Assembly: GCA_965226565.1 (NCBI GenBank)
Contig: CBDDDI010000004.1
Location: 620,001 to 684,000 of the forward strand
Reading direction: 5' to 3'
DNA from: SZUA-444 sp965226565
GTDB lineage: Bacteria > Bacillota > Clostridia > Oscillospirales > Ruminococcaceae
Length of the DNA: 64,000 nt
In this document: in pieces, positions 34,114-43,508 of the stretch
How the letters are laid out: every line of letters begins with the position of its first letter
How positions within the stretch are numbered: the first letter of the stretch is position 1
Translations under genes and position numbers: made by a program
The notes under the pieces: model-generated
What the model was told of the DNA's origin: nothing
Seen by the model: only the letters and a program-made list of their open reading frames with translations
Databases searched by the model: none

Positions 34114-35151
34114 ATGATTGAATTAATTAATAAACTTGAGAAAAATAAAAATCTATCACCAGAAGAATTTAAAATTCTAATTTCTTGTGATGATAGTGAT
34201 GTTAATAGTTTTTTGTGTGAAAAGGCTAGAAAAGTTTCGTTAAAGAGTTTTGGTAATAAAATTTATATCAGAGGTCTTATTGAGTTCACTAATATTTGCA
34301 AAAATAATTGTTATTACTGTGGAATAAGAAAAGATAATTCTAATGTTCAAAGATATAGATTATCAAAACAACAGATTTTAGAAAGCTGTAAAATTGGTTA
34401 TGAGCTAGGTTTCAGAACATTTGTATTGCAAGGTGGAGAAGATGGATTTTTTACTGATAGTGTTTTAGTTGATATAGTAAGCGGTATAAAGAAATTATAT
34501 AATGATTGTGCTGTTACTTTATCAATTGGTGAAAGATCTAAACAAAGTTATCAGGATTTATTTGATGCTGGTGCTGATAGATTTTTACTTAGACACGAAA
34601 CAGCTAATGATAAGCATTACTTAAAACTTCATCCAGATTTACTGTCTTTAAAAAATAGAAAGCGTTGTCTATTTGATTTAAAAGATATTCATTATCAAGT
34701 TGGAAGTGGATTTATGGTTGGTTCACCTTTTCAAAGCGTTGATAATTTAGTTGAAGATTTGGTTTTTCTAAAGCAATTAGATCCTGAGATGATTGGAATT
34801 GGCCCGTTTATTTCACATAAAGACACTCCTTTTAAAGATGAGAAATCAGGTAGTGTTGATTTGACAATTAAACTTGTTTCAATATTAAGACTGATGTTTC
34901 CAAAGGCACTTATTCCTGCTACAACTGCAGTTGCGACACTTGGTGATTGTGCACGTGAAAAAGCTATTCTTTCTGGTGCGAATGTTGTTATGCCAAATTT
35001 GTCTCCTATTAATATTAGAAACATGTATTCTTTATATAATAATAAAAAAAATACTAATCAGGAAGCTGCTGAAAATATAAATCTTTTAAAGAAAGAATTA
35101 AATAAAATAGGATATGAAATAGTTGTTGATAGAGGCGATTATAAAAAATAA
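34114..35151 (+). CDS. hydE: [FeFe]-hydrogenase H-cluster radical SAM maturase HydE
   Basis: 345 residues. Radical SAM CxxxCxxC at about 67-74 in CKNNCYYCG, preceded by RGLIEFTN and followed by IRKDN, a HydE signature. The rest is the TIM barrel with ERS, GSGFMVGSPF and TTAVATLGD. HydE acts in building the diiron dithiolate part of the H-cluster. The ATG at 34114 follows TGGAG. The other maturases HydF and HydG are not here. A shared terminator separates it from groEL. Confidence 0.9.
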   Translation: MIELINKLEKNKNLSPEEFKILISCDDSDVNSFLCEKARKVSLKSFGNKIYIRGLIEFTNICKNNCYYCGIRKDNSNVQRYRLSKQQILESCKIGYELGFRTFVLQGGEDGFFTDSVLVDIVSGIKKLYNDCAVTLSIGERSKQSYQDLFDAGADRFLLRHETANDKHYLKLHPDLLSLKNRKRCLFDLKDIHYQVGSGFMVGSPFQSVDNLVEDLVFLKQLDPEMIGIGPFISHKDTPFKDEKSGSVDLTIKLVSILRLMFPKALIPATTAVATLGDCAREKAILSGANVVMPNLSPINIRNMYSLYNNKKNTNQEAAENINLLKKELNKIGYEIVVDRGDYKK

Positions 35152-35182
35152 AAAAAGGAACACATTTGTGTTCCTTTTTTTC
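35151..35182. terminator. Bidirectional terminator between hydE and groEL
   Basis: About 13-bp stem (35151-35163 with 35168-35180), A-run on one side and T-run on the other, so it can serve both genes. Confidence 0.9.
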
Positions 35183-35196
35183 TAGGTTTTTGTAAA

Positions 35197-36837
35197 TTAA
35201 TACATTCCACCCATACCGCCCATTCCACCAGCAGCAGGCATAGCAGGCATATCGTTTTCATCTTTTGTATCAGCAACAAGACTTTCTGTTGTAAGAACCA
35301 TCGCAGCAACTGAAGCAGCGTTTTGTAAAGCACTACGAGTTACTTTAGCAGGATCAACAATTCCTGCAGGAATCATATCAACATATTCTTCTGTATAAGC
35401 ATCAAAACCATAACCAACTTTTCTTGAACGTCTAATTTTATCAATTATAACAGAACCTTCAAGTCCAGCATTAACAGCAATTTGACGAATTGGTTCTTCA
35501 AGAGCTTTAAGAACTATTTGAGCACCAGTTTTTTCATCTCCAGTTAATGTTGTGATTAATTTTTCAACAACAGGCATAGCGTTAATTAAAGCAGTTCCAC
35601 CGCCAGCAACAATGCCTTCTTCAACAGCAGCTTTAGTAGCAGCTAATGCATCTTCAATTCTAAGTTTCTTTTCTTTCATTTCGATTTCAGTAGCAGCACC
35701 AACTTTAATTACTGCAACACCACCAGAAAGTTTAGCAAGTCTTTCTTGAAGTTTTTCACGATCAAAATCAGAAGTTGTTGTTTCGATTTGAGATTTAATT
35801 TGATTAATTCTCTCATCAATATCTTTTTTATCGCCATTTCCATTAACAATAATTGTGTTTTCTTTTTGAATAACAATTTGTCTAGCCTGGCCAAGTTGTT
35901 CCATTGAAGTGTCTTTAAGATCAAGTCCAAGTTCTTCAGAAATAACTTCACCACCAGTAAGTATAGCAATATCTCTAAGCATTTCTTTTCTTCTGTCGCC
36001 AAAACCAGGAGCTTTAACAGCAACACAAGTAAATGTACCTCTTAATTTATTAACGATAAGTGTAGCAAGAGCTTCACCTTCGATATCTTCAGCAATAATA
36101 ACAAGTTTTTTACCAGCTTGAACAATTTGTTCTAGAAGAGGCAAAATTTCTTGAATATTTGTAATTTTCTTATCTGTGATTAAAATACAAGCATCATCAA
36201 TAATAGCTTCCATTTTGTCAGTATCAGTAGCCATATAAGGTGATATGTAACCTCTATCAAATTGCATACCTTCAACAACTTCGCTATATGTTTCGCTTGT
36301 TTTGCTTTCTTCAATAGTAATAACACCATCAGCTGTTACTTTTTGCATTGCATCAGCAATTAATTTACCAACAGTTTCATCACCAGATGAAATTGTAGCA
36401 ACTCTTTCTATATCATCATTACCATCAACAGTTTTTGAGTTTGCAATAACTGTCTCAACAGATTTGTCAACAGCTTTTGTAATACCTTTTTTAACTATCA
36501 TTGGATTAGCTCCAGCAGCTATGTTTTTCATACCTTCACGAACAAGTGCTTGTGCTAAAAGTGTAGCAGTTGTTGTACCATCACCAGCAGCGTCATTTGT
36601 TTTTACAGAAACTTCTTTAACAAGTTGTGCACCCATATTTTCAAATGAATCTTCAAGTTCAATTTCTTTAGCAATTGTAACACCATCATTTGTAATTAGT
36701 GGTGAGCCAAATTTTTTATCAAGAACAACGTTTCTGCCTTTAGGTCCAAGAGTTATTTTAACAGTATTAGCAAGTTTATCAATACCGCTTTGAAGAGCTT
36801 TTCTAGCTTCTTCACCAAAGATTATATCTTTTGCCAT
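35197..36837 (-). CDS. groL: 60-kDa chaperonin GroEL
   Basis: 546 residues, full length. KITLGPKGRNVVLDK, NDGVTIAKEIELED, the ATP-binding DAAGDGTTTATLLAQ and the C-terminal GGMGGMGGMY tail are present. Folds proteins in a double ring capped by GroES. Second gene of groES-groEL, controlled by the CIRCE element upstream of groES. Confidence 0.99.
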   Translation of the reverse strand: MAKDIIFGEEARKALQSGIDKLANTVKITLGPKGRNVVLDKKFGSPLITNDGVTIAKEIELEDSFENMGAQLVKEVSVKTNDAAGDGTTTATLLAQALVREGMKNIAAGANPMIVKKGITKAVDKSVETVIANSKTVDGNDDIERVATISSGDETVGKLIADAMQKVTADGVITIEESKTSETYSEVVEGMQFDRGYISPYMATDTDKMEAIIDDACILITDKKITNIQEILPLLEQIVQAGKKLVIIAEDIEGEALATLIVNKLRGTFTCVAVKAPGFGDRRKEMLRDIAILTGGEVISEELGLDLKDTSMEQLGQARQIVIQKENTIIVNGNGDKKDIDERINQIKSQIETTTSDFDREKLQERLAKLSGGVAVIKVGAATEIEMKEKKLRIEDALAATKAAVEEGIVAGGGTALINAMPVVEKLITTLTGDEKTGAQIVLKALEEPIRQIAVNAGLEGSVIIDKIRRSRKVGYGFDAYTEEYVDMIPAGIVDPAKVTRSALQNAASVAAMVLTTESLVADTKDENDMPAMPAAGGMGGMGGMY

Positions 36838-36857
36838 AAAAAAATTACCTCCTAAAA

Positions 36858-37142
36858 TTATTCAACAATAGCCAAAATATCTGACTGTTTTAATATAATA
36901 TATTCGTTTCCTTCAAGTTTTACTTCAGTTCCTGCATATTTGCTAGCAAGTACTTTATCTCCAACTTTAAGATACATTTTAACTTCATTTCCTTCAACTA
37001 TTCCACCAGGTCCAACTGAAATAATTTCAGCAATTTGTGGTTTCTCTTTTGCATTTCCTGTTAGGATAATACCACTTTTAGTTGTATCTTCGGCTTCAAC
37101 CATTTTAATAACAACTCTATCTGCTAAAGGTTTGATTGTCAT
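36858..37142 (-). CDS. groS: 10-kDa co-chaperonin GroES
   Basis: 94 residues. IKPLADRVVIKMVE at the N-terminus, the mobile loop TKSGIILTGNAKEKPQ, and KVLASKYAGTEVK. Caps GroEL. AGGAGG precedes its ATG. First gene of the heat-shock operon; groEL follows 20 bases later. Confidence 0.99.
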   Translation of the reverse strand: MTIKPLADRVVIKMVEAEDTTKSGIILTGNAKEKPQIAEIISVGPGGIVEGNEVKMYLKVGDKVLASKYAGTEVKLEGNEYIILKQSDILAIVE

Positions 37143-37187
37143 TTTATTTCCTCCTTAGTTTAATAACAAAAATAATTGTATATTTAA

Positions 37188-37214
37188 TTAGCACTCAAAG
37201 TGAATGAGTGCTAA
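37188..37214 (-). promoter_or_regulatory. CIRCE operator for HrcA
   Basis: Perfect TTAGCACTC, 9 bases, GAGTGCTAA. It lies between the promoter and groES, as in other Firmicutes, so HrcA repression and heat-shock induction are expected. Confidence 0.98.
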
Positions 37215-37219
37215 TTAAT

Positions 37220-37247
37220 ATTTTACCAGTGATTAATAAAAAATCAA
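37220..37247 (-). promoter_or_regulatory. Sigma-A promoter of groESL
   Basis: Minus strand: TTGATT (37247-37242), 16-base spacer, TAAAAT (37225-37220), directly upstream of CIRCE. Confidence 0.75.
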
Positions 37248-37249
37248 GC

Positions 37250-37601
37250 GTATTATATGTGAGTTGTGTTTTTTTGTATACTTGCACAAAATAATTTGTG
37301 TTTAGTTATAAATTCAGGGCATAAATTATAGTGATAAGTATGTTTGTTAAATAATATAAAAATTATATAATATAAAAATAGTATGTAAGCTTAATTAAAT
37401 GTTAATATATTTTTAAAATACAAGTTATATATTAATTAAAATAAGGGTATTTTTATAAAAACATAGAATTGGCAAGTAGTTTTAGCTGAATTTACACATA
37501 TGTCACTGTGGGTTAATAATTTATTAATATATTATTTTCAAAACATATTATAATAAATAATGTAATAAAATACGGAATGAGATTTTGGAAGGACTGTTAT
37601 T
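37250..37601. other. AT-rich intergenic region before the response regulator
   Basis: About 350 bases without a gene. Apart from a possible TATAAT at 37549-37554 for the downstream regulator I see no strong signal. Confidence 0.4.
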
Positions 37602-38294
37602 ATGCCGCTGGGAAAAGTTTTAGTTGTAGATAATGATAAGAATATTTGTGAATTATTAAGATTATATCTTGAAAAAGAGGGATATAATGTCATTTTGTCA
37701 CATGACGGAGAAGAAGCAATGATTAAGTTTTCTGCATTAAAACCTGACATTGTTTTACTAGACGTTATGCTTCCTGGACTTGATGGTTGGCAGGTTTGCC
37801 GTGAAATTAGAAAAAAATCTAATATTCCAATAATAATAATAACAGCAAAATCTGAAACTTTTGAAAAAGTTCTTGGGTTAGAACTTGGTGCGGATGACTA
37901 TGTTGTTAAACCTTTTGATGCAAAAGAAATTATTGCCAGAATTAAAGCCATATGTAGACGAGTAGGTCAAGTAAATTCTAAAGTTGAAGTAAGAGAAGTT
38001 AAATACGAAAATTTGAACGTGAATATGACAAGATATGAACTTAGAGTGAACGACAAAGTTCTTGAGACTCCTCCAAAAGAGTTAGAGCTTTTGTTCCATC
38101 TTGCTTCTAATCCTAACAGAGTTTATACTAGGGATCAACTTCTTGATGAAGTTTGGGGATTTGAGTATTACGGTGATTCTAGAACTATTGACGTGCATGT
38201 TAAACGTTTAAGAGAGAAACTTGATGGAGTTTCAACAAAATGGGCTTTAAAAACAGTTTGGGGCGTTGGATACAAATTTGAGGCTGAGGAATAG
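37602..38294 (+). CDS. OmpR/PhoB-family response regulator (orphan)
   Basis: 230 residues. Receiver domain (about 5-118) with acidic pocket VVDNDKN, phospho-acceptor Asp54 in LLDVMLPGLDG, Thr in ITAKSE and Lys in VVKPFD; then a winged-helix DNA-binding domain (about 135-228) ending RTIDVHVKRLREKL and TVWGVGYKF. Close in look to YycF/WalR- and SrrA-type regulators. No sensor kinase gene is next to it; HtrA follows after its own terminator and promoter. Target genes are not evident. Confidence 0.9.
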   Translation: MPLGKVLVVDNDKNICELLRLYLEKEGYNVILSHDGEEAMIKFSALKPDIVLLDVMLPGLDGWQVCREIRKKSNIPIIIITAKSETFEKVLGLELGADDYVVKPFDAKEIIARIKAICRRVGQVNSKVEVREVKYENLNVNMTRYELRVNDKVLETPPKELELLFHLASNPNRVYTRDQLLDEVWGFEYYGDSRTIDVHVKRLREKLDGVSTKWALKTVWGVGYKFEAEE

Positions 38295-38320
38295 AGCAAA
38301 TATTTGTCAAAATGTTAATA

Positions 38321-38362
38321 AACAATTCTCCTAAGTAGTTTATGCTTAGGAGTTGTTTTTTA
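38321..38362 (+). terminator. Terminator of the response regulator
   Basis: 8-bp GC-containing stem (38328-38335 with 38345-38352) extended by 5 bp after a 2-base bulge, then a T-run. Confidence 0.85.
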
Positions 38363-38392
38363 TATGTGATAATAGTATTTTTATAAATAATC

Positions 38393-38421
38393 TTGACATT
38401 AAGGTAGGAATAGTTTATGCT
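38393..38421 (+). promoter_or_regulatory. Promoter of the HtrA gene
   Basis: TTGACA at 38393-38398, 17-base spacer, TATGCT at 38416-38421. It leaves an AT-rich leader of about 170 bases with a hairpin at 38531-38553; no known riboswitch is seen. Confidence 0.6.
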
Positions 38422-38599
38422 AAATTTAAATTTAAGTTATGCTGATAAATTTAAAGTATTTTTTATAATTTGTCAGTATTTTTTTAATTAATATTTAGTA
38501 TAAATAATAATAGTGTTTCCTATATTTACTAAAATAATTTATAAAATTATTTTGCGTTAGTAGTTTAATTATCTATGAATTAAGAATGGAGATTATAAA

Positions 38600-39952
38600 G
38601 TGAATTTAGATAGCGATAACAATATTAATGGAGAAGAATTAAATGGAGAAGGATTAAAAGATCAAACGGAAAAAAATGATTTGAAATTTGATTTAGAATC
38701 ACAACAAAATGTTGAGAAATATTTTGAAAACGAAGATTTAGATCAATTAGTTTATAGTTGGAACGGCGAAGAAAATAAAAAATATTTTAAAGCTAAAAAT
38801 ACAAATAAGAAATCTCCTAAAAAAATAATAAAAAATGCTGTAATTTTATTAGTACTTATATTGATTGCTACTGCTATATCTATTACTTCTTTTAAAGGAA
38901 AAGGTTGGTTTTTAAATTCATTTATGGAAGTACCTAGAACTCAAATAAATATTCCTATTCAAAGCAAACCAGTTCTTGAAGAAAAATATTATAATAAGGA
39001 AACTAAAAAATATACTACACAAGGTATTGCTAAAAAAGTTCTTCCTTCTGTTGTGTATATTGAATCATTTTCAAAAGATTCTGGTTTGACATCTAAAAGT
39101 CAAGGTTCAGGAATTATATTAACAGAAAATGGATACATAATAACTAATGCACATGTTATAGAAGAAGCAACTAAAGGAATATTGGTTGTTCTTAATAACG
39201 GAGAAGAATATCAAGCTAAAGTTGTTGGAGCTGATTTAAAAACAGATTTGGCTATAATTAAAATAAGAGCAGCGAATTTGACTGTAGCTGAATTTGGTGA
39301 TTCTAATCAACTTGAAGTTGGTGAAGAAATTGTTGCTATTGGTAATCCAGGTGGACTTCAAGGAACTGTTACTAAAGGAATAGTTTCACATCTTAATCGT
39401 ATGGTCAAAACTGGAGAGAATCAGAAACTTATGGATTGTATTCAACTTGATGCTGCTATTAATCCTGGTAATTCTGGTGGAGCATTGATTAATATGTATG
39501 GCCAGGTTATAGGAATTAACTCTTCAAAATATACATCTGAGCAATATGATGGAATTGGTTTTGCAATTTCTATAAATGCAGCAGAGCCTATTTTAGAAGA
39601 ACTTATATCAGCTGGATATATTAAAAATAGAGTCAAAATTGGTATAACATTTTATGAAATAAATGAGCAAACTGCAAAAATAGAAGAAATTAAAGAAGGT
39701 TTATTAATTCAAAGTATATCTTCTGATTGTGATGTTGCAAATACAAAACTTAGAAAAGATGATATAATAACTCATTTTGATGGTAAGAAAATGAAATCTC
39801 TTAAAGAAGTTGAAAAGTTTTTGAAAACTAAAAAACCTGGTGATAAGCTTCTTGCAAATGTATATAGAAAATCAAAAGATGGAAAAGAAACTACTTTTGA
39901 TATTGAATTTAAATTGATGGAAGATACATCTGGTAGAATTAATATGAATTAA
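38600..39952 (+). CDS. htrA: HtrA/DegP-like membrane-anchored serine protease
   Basis: 450 residues. Acidic, Asn-rich cytoplasmic N-tail (1-75), one membrane helix (about 78-96), then a trypsin-like protease with catalytic triad His185 (TNAHV), Asp216 (KTDLAI) and Ser292 (NPGNSGGAL), and one C-terminal PDZ domain (about 345-440). Degrades or refolds damaged surface proteins. GTG start at 38600 behind a modest GGAGA. It follows the response regulator but has its own promoter. Confidence 0.92.
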   Translation: MNLDSDNNINGEELNGEGLKDQTEKNDLKFDLESQQNVEKYFENEDLDQLVYSWNGEENKKYFKAKNTNKKSPKKIIKNAVILLVLILIATAISITSFKGKGWFLNSFMEVPRTQINIPIQSKPVLEEKYYNKETKKYTTQGIAKKVLPSVVYIESFSKDSGLTSKSQGSGIILTENGYIITNAHVIEEATKGILVVLNNGEEYQAKVVGADLKTDLAIIKIRAANLTVAEFGDSNQLEVGEEIVAIGNPGGLQGTVTKGIVSHLNRMVKTGENQKLMDCIQLDAAINPGNSGGALINMYGQVIGINSSKYTSEQYDGIGFAISINAAEPILEELISAGYIKNRVKIGITFYEINEQTAKIEEIKEGLLIQSISSDCDVANTKLRKDDIITHFDGKKMKSLKEVEKFLKTKKPGDKLLANVYRKSKDGKETTFDIEFKLMEDTSGRINMN

Positions 39953-40004
39953 AAATAATTAGATTTAAAAATATAAAGAAGTTGAAATTATTGGAGGAAA
40001 TATC

Positions 40005-41264
40005 TTGGATATAGGAATAATAGTTATTCTTGTAATATTGTCGTCTTTTTTTTCTGCAAGTGAAACAGCATTCTCAACAGTTAATGTTATAAGATTGAGA
40101 AATTATGCTGATCAAGGAAATAAAAGAGCAGAAAGAGCATTGAAAATTGCAGCTAATTTTGATAAAGCATTAACTACAATTCTTGTTGGAAATAATATTG
40201 TTAATATTGCTGCTGCGTCTCTTGCAACAGTTACTTTTACAAAATATTTTGGTAAAGAAAGCGTTGGAATGGCAACTTTAATTATGACAGTTGCTGTGCT
40301 TATATTTGGTGAAATTTTGCCTAAATCATTTGCTAAAGAGAATGCAGATGCATTTTCTATTGCTATTTCAGGAATTTTAGGTTTTTTAATGTTTATACTA
40401 ACTCCTATTACAAAATTGTTTATGATAATAAAAAGTTTTGTAACAAAAACTCTTGGTAGAAAAGGTGAAAAACATCCTAGTGTTACTGAAGAAGAGCTTA
40501 AGTATATTATTGAAGAAATTGAAGATGAAGGAGTATTGGAAGAACAAGAAAGTGAACTTGTTAAAAGTGCTCTTGAATTTGATGAAACAGAAATTGAGGA
40601 TATATTGACTCCTAGAGTTAATATTATGGGAATAGAAGTTAATCAGCCAATTGAAGAAATTAAAGAACAATTTTTTACTCAGCGTTATTCTAGAATGCCT
40701 GTATATGAAAAAACAATGGATAATGTAATAGGAATTATTAATCAAAAAGATTTTTTTCAGTTGTTGTTTTTTGAAAATAGTGAAGATATAACTTCTATTA
40801 TACAAGAACCTTTTTATATATCTGAATATAAAAAGATTTCAGCAGTTTTATCAGAAATGCAACATACTAAAACACATATGGCTATTGTAGTTGATGAATA
40901 TGGAGGAACTGCTGGACTTGTTACAATGGAAGATATTATAGAAGAACTTGTTGGCGAAATATATGATGAAAATGATGAAGATGAATTTGATTTTCAAGAA
41001 ATAGGAGAAAATTATTATCAAGTTTCTGGTGGATATAGTATTAGTGATTTTCTTGAGAATCTTGAACTTCCAGAGGATTGCATTTTAACAGAATGTAATT
41101 CAATTGGTGGATGGATAATGGAATGTTTAGAGCATATTCCAGAGCAAGGTGAAAGAATTAAAATAGGAATCTTTGATATAAAAGTTACTAAAACTGATGA
41201 GCAGAAAATTGAAAAAGTAAGAGTAAGAATAATGGATTTTGATAAAGACAAGGAAGAAGAGTAG
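40005..41264 (+). CDS. CNNM/CorC (HlyC)-type membrane protein with CBS pair
   Basis: 419 residues. N-terminal CNNM/DUF21 membrane domain (about 1-180; SSFFSASETAFSTVN), then two CBS domains (about 200-330; MPVYEKTMDNVIGIINQKDF, VVDEYGGTAGLVTMEDIIEELVGEI), and a CorC_HlyC domain at the end. The family is implicated in magnesium or other cation export or tolerance; the older name hemolysin is misleading. TTG start behind TTGGAGG. Followed by the greA promoter. Confidence 0.92.
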   Translation: MDIGIIVILVILSSFFSASETAFSTVNVIRLRNYADQGNKRAERALKIAANFDKALTTILVGNNIVNIAAASLATVTFTKYFGKESVGMATLIMTVAVLIFGEILPKSFAKENADAFSIAISGILGFLMFILTPITKLFMIIKSFVTKTLGRKGEKHPSVTEEELKYIIEEIEDEGVLEEQESELVKSALEFDETEIEDILTPRVNIMGIEVNQPIEEIKEQFFTQRYSRMPVYEKTMDNVIGIINQKDFFQLLFFENSEDITSIIQEPFYISEYKKISAVLSEMQHTKTHMAIVVDEYGGTAGLVTMEDIIEELVGEIYDENDEDEFDFQEIGENYYQVSGGYSISDFLENLELPEDCILTECNSIGGWIMECLEHIPEQGERIKIGIFDIKVTKTDEQKIEKVRVRIMDFDKDKEEE

Positions 41265-41266
41265 AC

Positions 41267-41295
41267 TTGACAATATCTGTCTGATAATATATAAT
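41267..41295 (+). promoter_or_regulatory. Consensus sigma-A promoter of greA-lysS
   Basis: TTGACA at 41267-41272, exactly 17 bases, TATAAT at 41290-41295. It begins directly after the stop codon of the upstream gene. Confidence 0.88.
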
Positions 41296-41320
41296 ATTGT
41301 ATTGATAAATATAGATTTTT

Positions 41321-41355
41321 AAATCAGCTATTTTGTAAAAGTAGCTGATTTTAGA
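41321..41355 (+). terminator. Terminator-like hairpin in the greA leader
   Basis: Perfect 10-bp stem (41321-41330 with 41342-41351), ending in TTTT. It lies downstream of the greA promoter and 30 bases ahead of the ATG, so greA mRNA must pass it; possible attenuator. It can also end transcription of the upstream gene. Confidence 0.7.
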
Positions 41356-41383
41356 TTAATAAAAGAAGGGAAGGAAACTCTAT

Positions 41384-41860
41384 ATGGCAGCTACTAAAAA
41401 AAGAATTTCTAGAGAAGGATTTGAAAAGCTTGAAAAGGAAATAGAATATTTAATAACTGTTAGACGTGCTGAAGTTGCAGAAAAACTTAAAGAGGCTCGT
41501 TCTTTTGGCGACCTTTCTGAGAATGCTGAGTATGATGAAGCTAAAAATGAACAAGGTATTCTTGAAGCTAGAATTGCTGAACTTGAAGCGTATATAGCAA
41601 ATGCAGAAGTAGTTGATGATGAGCATGTTTCTGTTCACGAAATTGGTGTTGGTTCAAAAATAAAATTGAAAGATATTGATTTTGGTGATGTTGAAGTGTT
41701 GCAAGTAGTCGGTTCTACTGAATCTGATCCTGATAATGGTAAGATTTCTGAGGAATCTCCTATCGGAAAAGCAGTTATGAAAAAACATGTTGGTGATGTT
41801 GTTGAAGTTGAAGCACCAGCTGGAATTATTAAATTTGAAGTTTTAGAAATTTCAAAATAA
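41384..41860 (+). CDS. greA: Transcription elongation factor GreA
   Basis: 158 residues. N-terminal coiled coil with RREVAEKLKEA-like sequence and the catalytic acidic tip (GDLSENAEYDEAKNEQ, about 44-59), C-terminal FKBP-like domain with GSKIKLKDID and ESPIGKAVMKKHVGD. Rescues backtracked RNA polymerase by stimulating transcript cleavage. Co-transcribed with lysS 10 bases later. Confidence 0.98.
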   Translation: MAATKKRISREGFEKLEKEIEYLITVRRAEVAEKLKEARSFGDLSENAEYDEAKNEQGILEARIAELEAYIANAEVVDDEHVSVHEIGVGSKIKLKDIDFGDVEVLQVVGSTESDPDNGKISEESPIGKAVMKKHVGDVVEVEAPAGIIKFEVLEISK

Positions 41861-41870
41861 GGAGTTTGTA

Positions 41871-43457
41871 ATGAGCATGAAACAAAATAATAAGTCTTTG
41901 CCTGAAGTTGAAACAGAACAGACTGAAGAAGATATTAATATACTTAAAAAAGTAAGGATTGATAAATTCAATGCTTTAAAAGCTGATGGTAAAAATCCTT
42001 ATGAAATTACAAAATATAATGTGTCAGCATTAAATGCACAGTTGAAAAAAGAATATGAAGAAAAAGAAGCTAAGATTATTGCGGAAGCTGATGGTGACCA
42101 AGATAAAATTAATGCTGAACTTGAAAAGATTAAAGCAGTTACTGTTTCTATAGCTGGTAGAATTATGAGTTGGCGTGATATGGGTAAAGCTAATTTTATT
42201 GATGTTCGTGACTCTTCTGATAGAATCCAAATATATGTTAGAACTAATGATATTGGTGAAGATAATTATAAAGAGTTTAAAACTTGGGATATTGGCGATA
42301 TTGTTGGAGTTGAAGGATATGTGTTTAGAACAAGAAGAGGTGAAATATCTCTTCATGCAACATCTGTTAAACTTCTTACAAAATCATTATTGCCTTTGCC
42401 AGAAAAATGGCATGGTCTTACTGATACTGAAGCAAGATATAGACGTCGTTATGTTGATTTGATTGTAAATCCAGATGTAAAAGATACTTTTGTAAAAAGA
42501 AGTATGATTATTAGAGAAATTAGAAATTATCTTGATAAAGATGGCTTTTTGGAAGTTGAAACTCCTGTTCTTCAATCTACAGCAGGTGGTGCAGCGGCAC
42601 GTCCATTTTTAACTCACCATAATACTCTTGATCTTGATATGCATGTTAGAATTTCTCTTGAGTTATATTTAAAACGTCTTGTTGTTGGTGGATTTGATAA
42701 GGTATACGAAATTGGTAGAGTTTTCAGAAATGAAGGTATATCTGTTCGTCATAATCCTGAATTTACTTTACTTGAATTGTATCAAGCATACACAGATGTT
42801 GAAGGTATGATGGATTTAACAGAAAATTTAATTAGAGAAGTTGCTCAAAAGGTTCTTGGTAAAACAACAATTAAATATGGAGAAATAGAAATTGATCTTT
42901 CAAAACCATTTGAAAGAATTACAATGCTTGATGCTGTAAAAAAATATTCTGGTGTTGATTTTACTGAAATTGATACAACAGAAAAAGCAAAAGCACTTGC
43001 TGATGAACGTCATATTCAATATGAAGATAGACATGAACGTGGCGATATTATTAATTTGTTCTTTGAAGAATATTGTGAGCATCAATTAATTCAGCCAACT
43101 TTTGTTACAGAACATCCTGTTGAGATTTCTCCTCTTGCTAAGAAAAAACCTACAGATCCTGCGTTTACAGAACGTTTTGAATTGTTTGTAATAGGACGTG
43201 AACATGCTAATGCATTCTCTGAGCTTAATGATCCTATTGATCAACGTGAACGTTTTGAAGCTCAAATGAAGCTTAAGGCTATGGGAGATGAAGAAGCTAA
43301 CGAAGTTGATGAAGACTTCTTAATGGCTTTAGAATACGGTATGGCTCCAACAGGTGGATTAGGAATAGGAATTGATAGACTTGTTATGCTTTTAACAGAT
43401 AGTGCATCAATAAGAGATGTATTATTATTCCCAACAATGAAACCTATTGATAAATAA
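41871..43457 (+). CDS. lysS: Lysyl-tRNA synthetase, class II
   Basis: 528 residues. N-terminal OB-fold anticodon-binding domain, with an acidic/Lys-rich insertion near 58-85, then the class II core: motif 1 region FLEVETPVLQST, motif 2 RVFRNEGISVRHNPEFTLLE and motif 3 GLGIGIDRLVMLL. It charges tRNA-Lys in the cytoplasm. The greA-lysS pairing is common in Firmicutes. No T-box lies upstream. Confidence 0.97.
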   Translation: MSMKQNNKSLPEVETEQTEEDINILKKVRIDKFNALKADGKNPYEITKYNVSALNAQLKKEYEEKEAKIIAEADGDQDKINAELEKIKAVTVSIAGRIMSWRDMGKANFIDVRDSSDRIQIYVRTNDIGEDNYKEFKTWDIGDIVGVEGYVFRTRRGEISLHATSVKLLTKSLLPLPEKWHGLTDTEARYRRRYVDLIVNPDVKDTFVKRSMIIREIRNYLDKDGFLEVETPVLQSTAGGAAARPFLTHHNTLDLDMHVRISLELYLKRLVVGGFDKVYEIGRVFRNEGISVRHNPEFTLLELYQAYTDVEGMMDLTENLIREVAQKVLGKTTIKYGEIEIDLSKPFERITMLDAVKKYSGVDFTEIDTTEKAKALADERHIQYEDRHERGDIINLFFEEYCEHQLIQPTFVTEHPVEISPLAKKKPTDPAFTERFELFVIGREHANAFSELNDPIDQRERFEAQMKLKAMGDEEANEVDEDFLMALEYGMAPTGGLGIGIDRLVMLLTDSASIRDVLLFPTMKPIDK

Positions 43458-43468
43458 AAGATAATTGG

Positions 43469-43508
43469 AATCTTCTTGCAATAATATATTGTAAGAAGAT
43501 TTTTTGTT
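43469..43508 (+). terminator. Terminator of lysS
   Basis: 9-bp outer stem (43469-43477 with 43493-43501), further inner pairing, followed by a T-run. Confidence 0.9.

Noticed and set aside
35552..36793. Plus-strand frames of 65-163 residues opposite groEL
   Set aside because: Antisense shadows, Ser/Val-rich without domain features or ribosome sites.
41296..41383. T-box for lysS in the greA-lysS leader
   Set aside because: The leader is too short and has no T-box sequence; only one hairpin.
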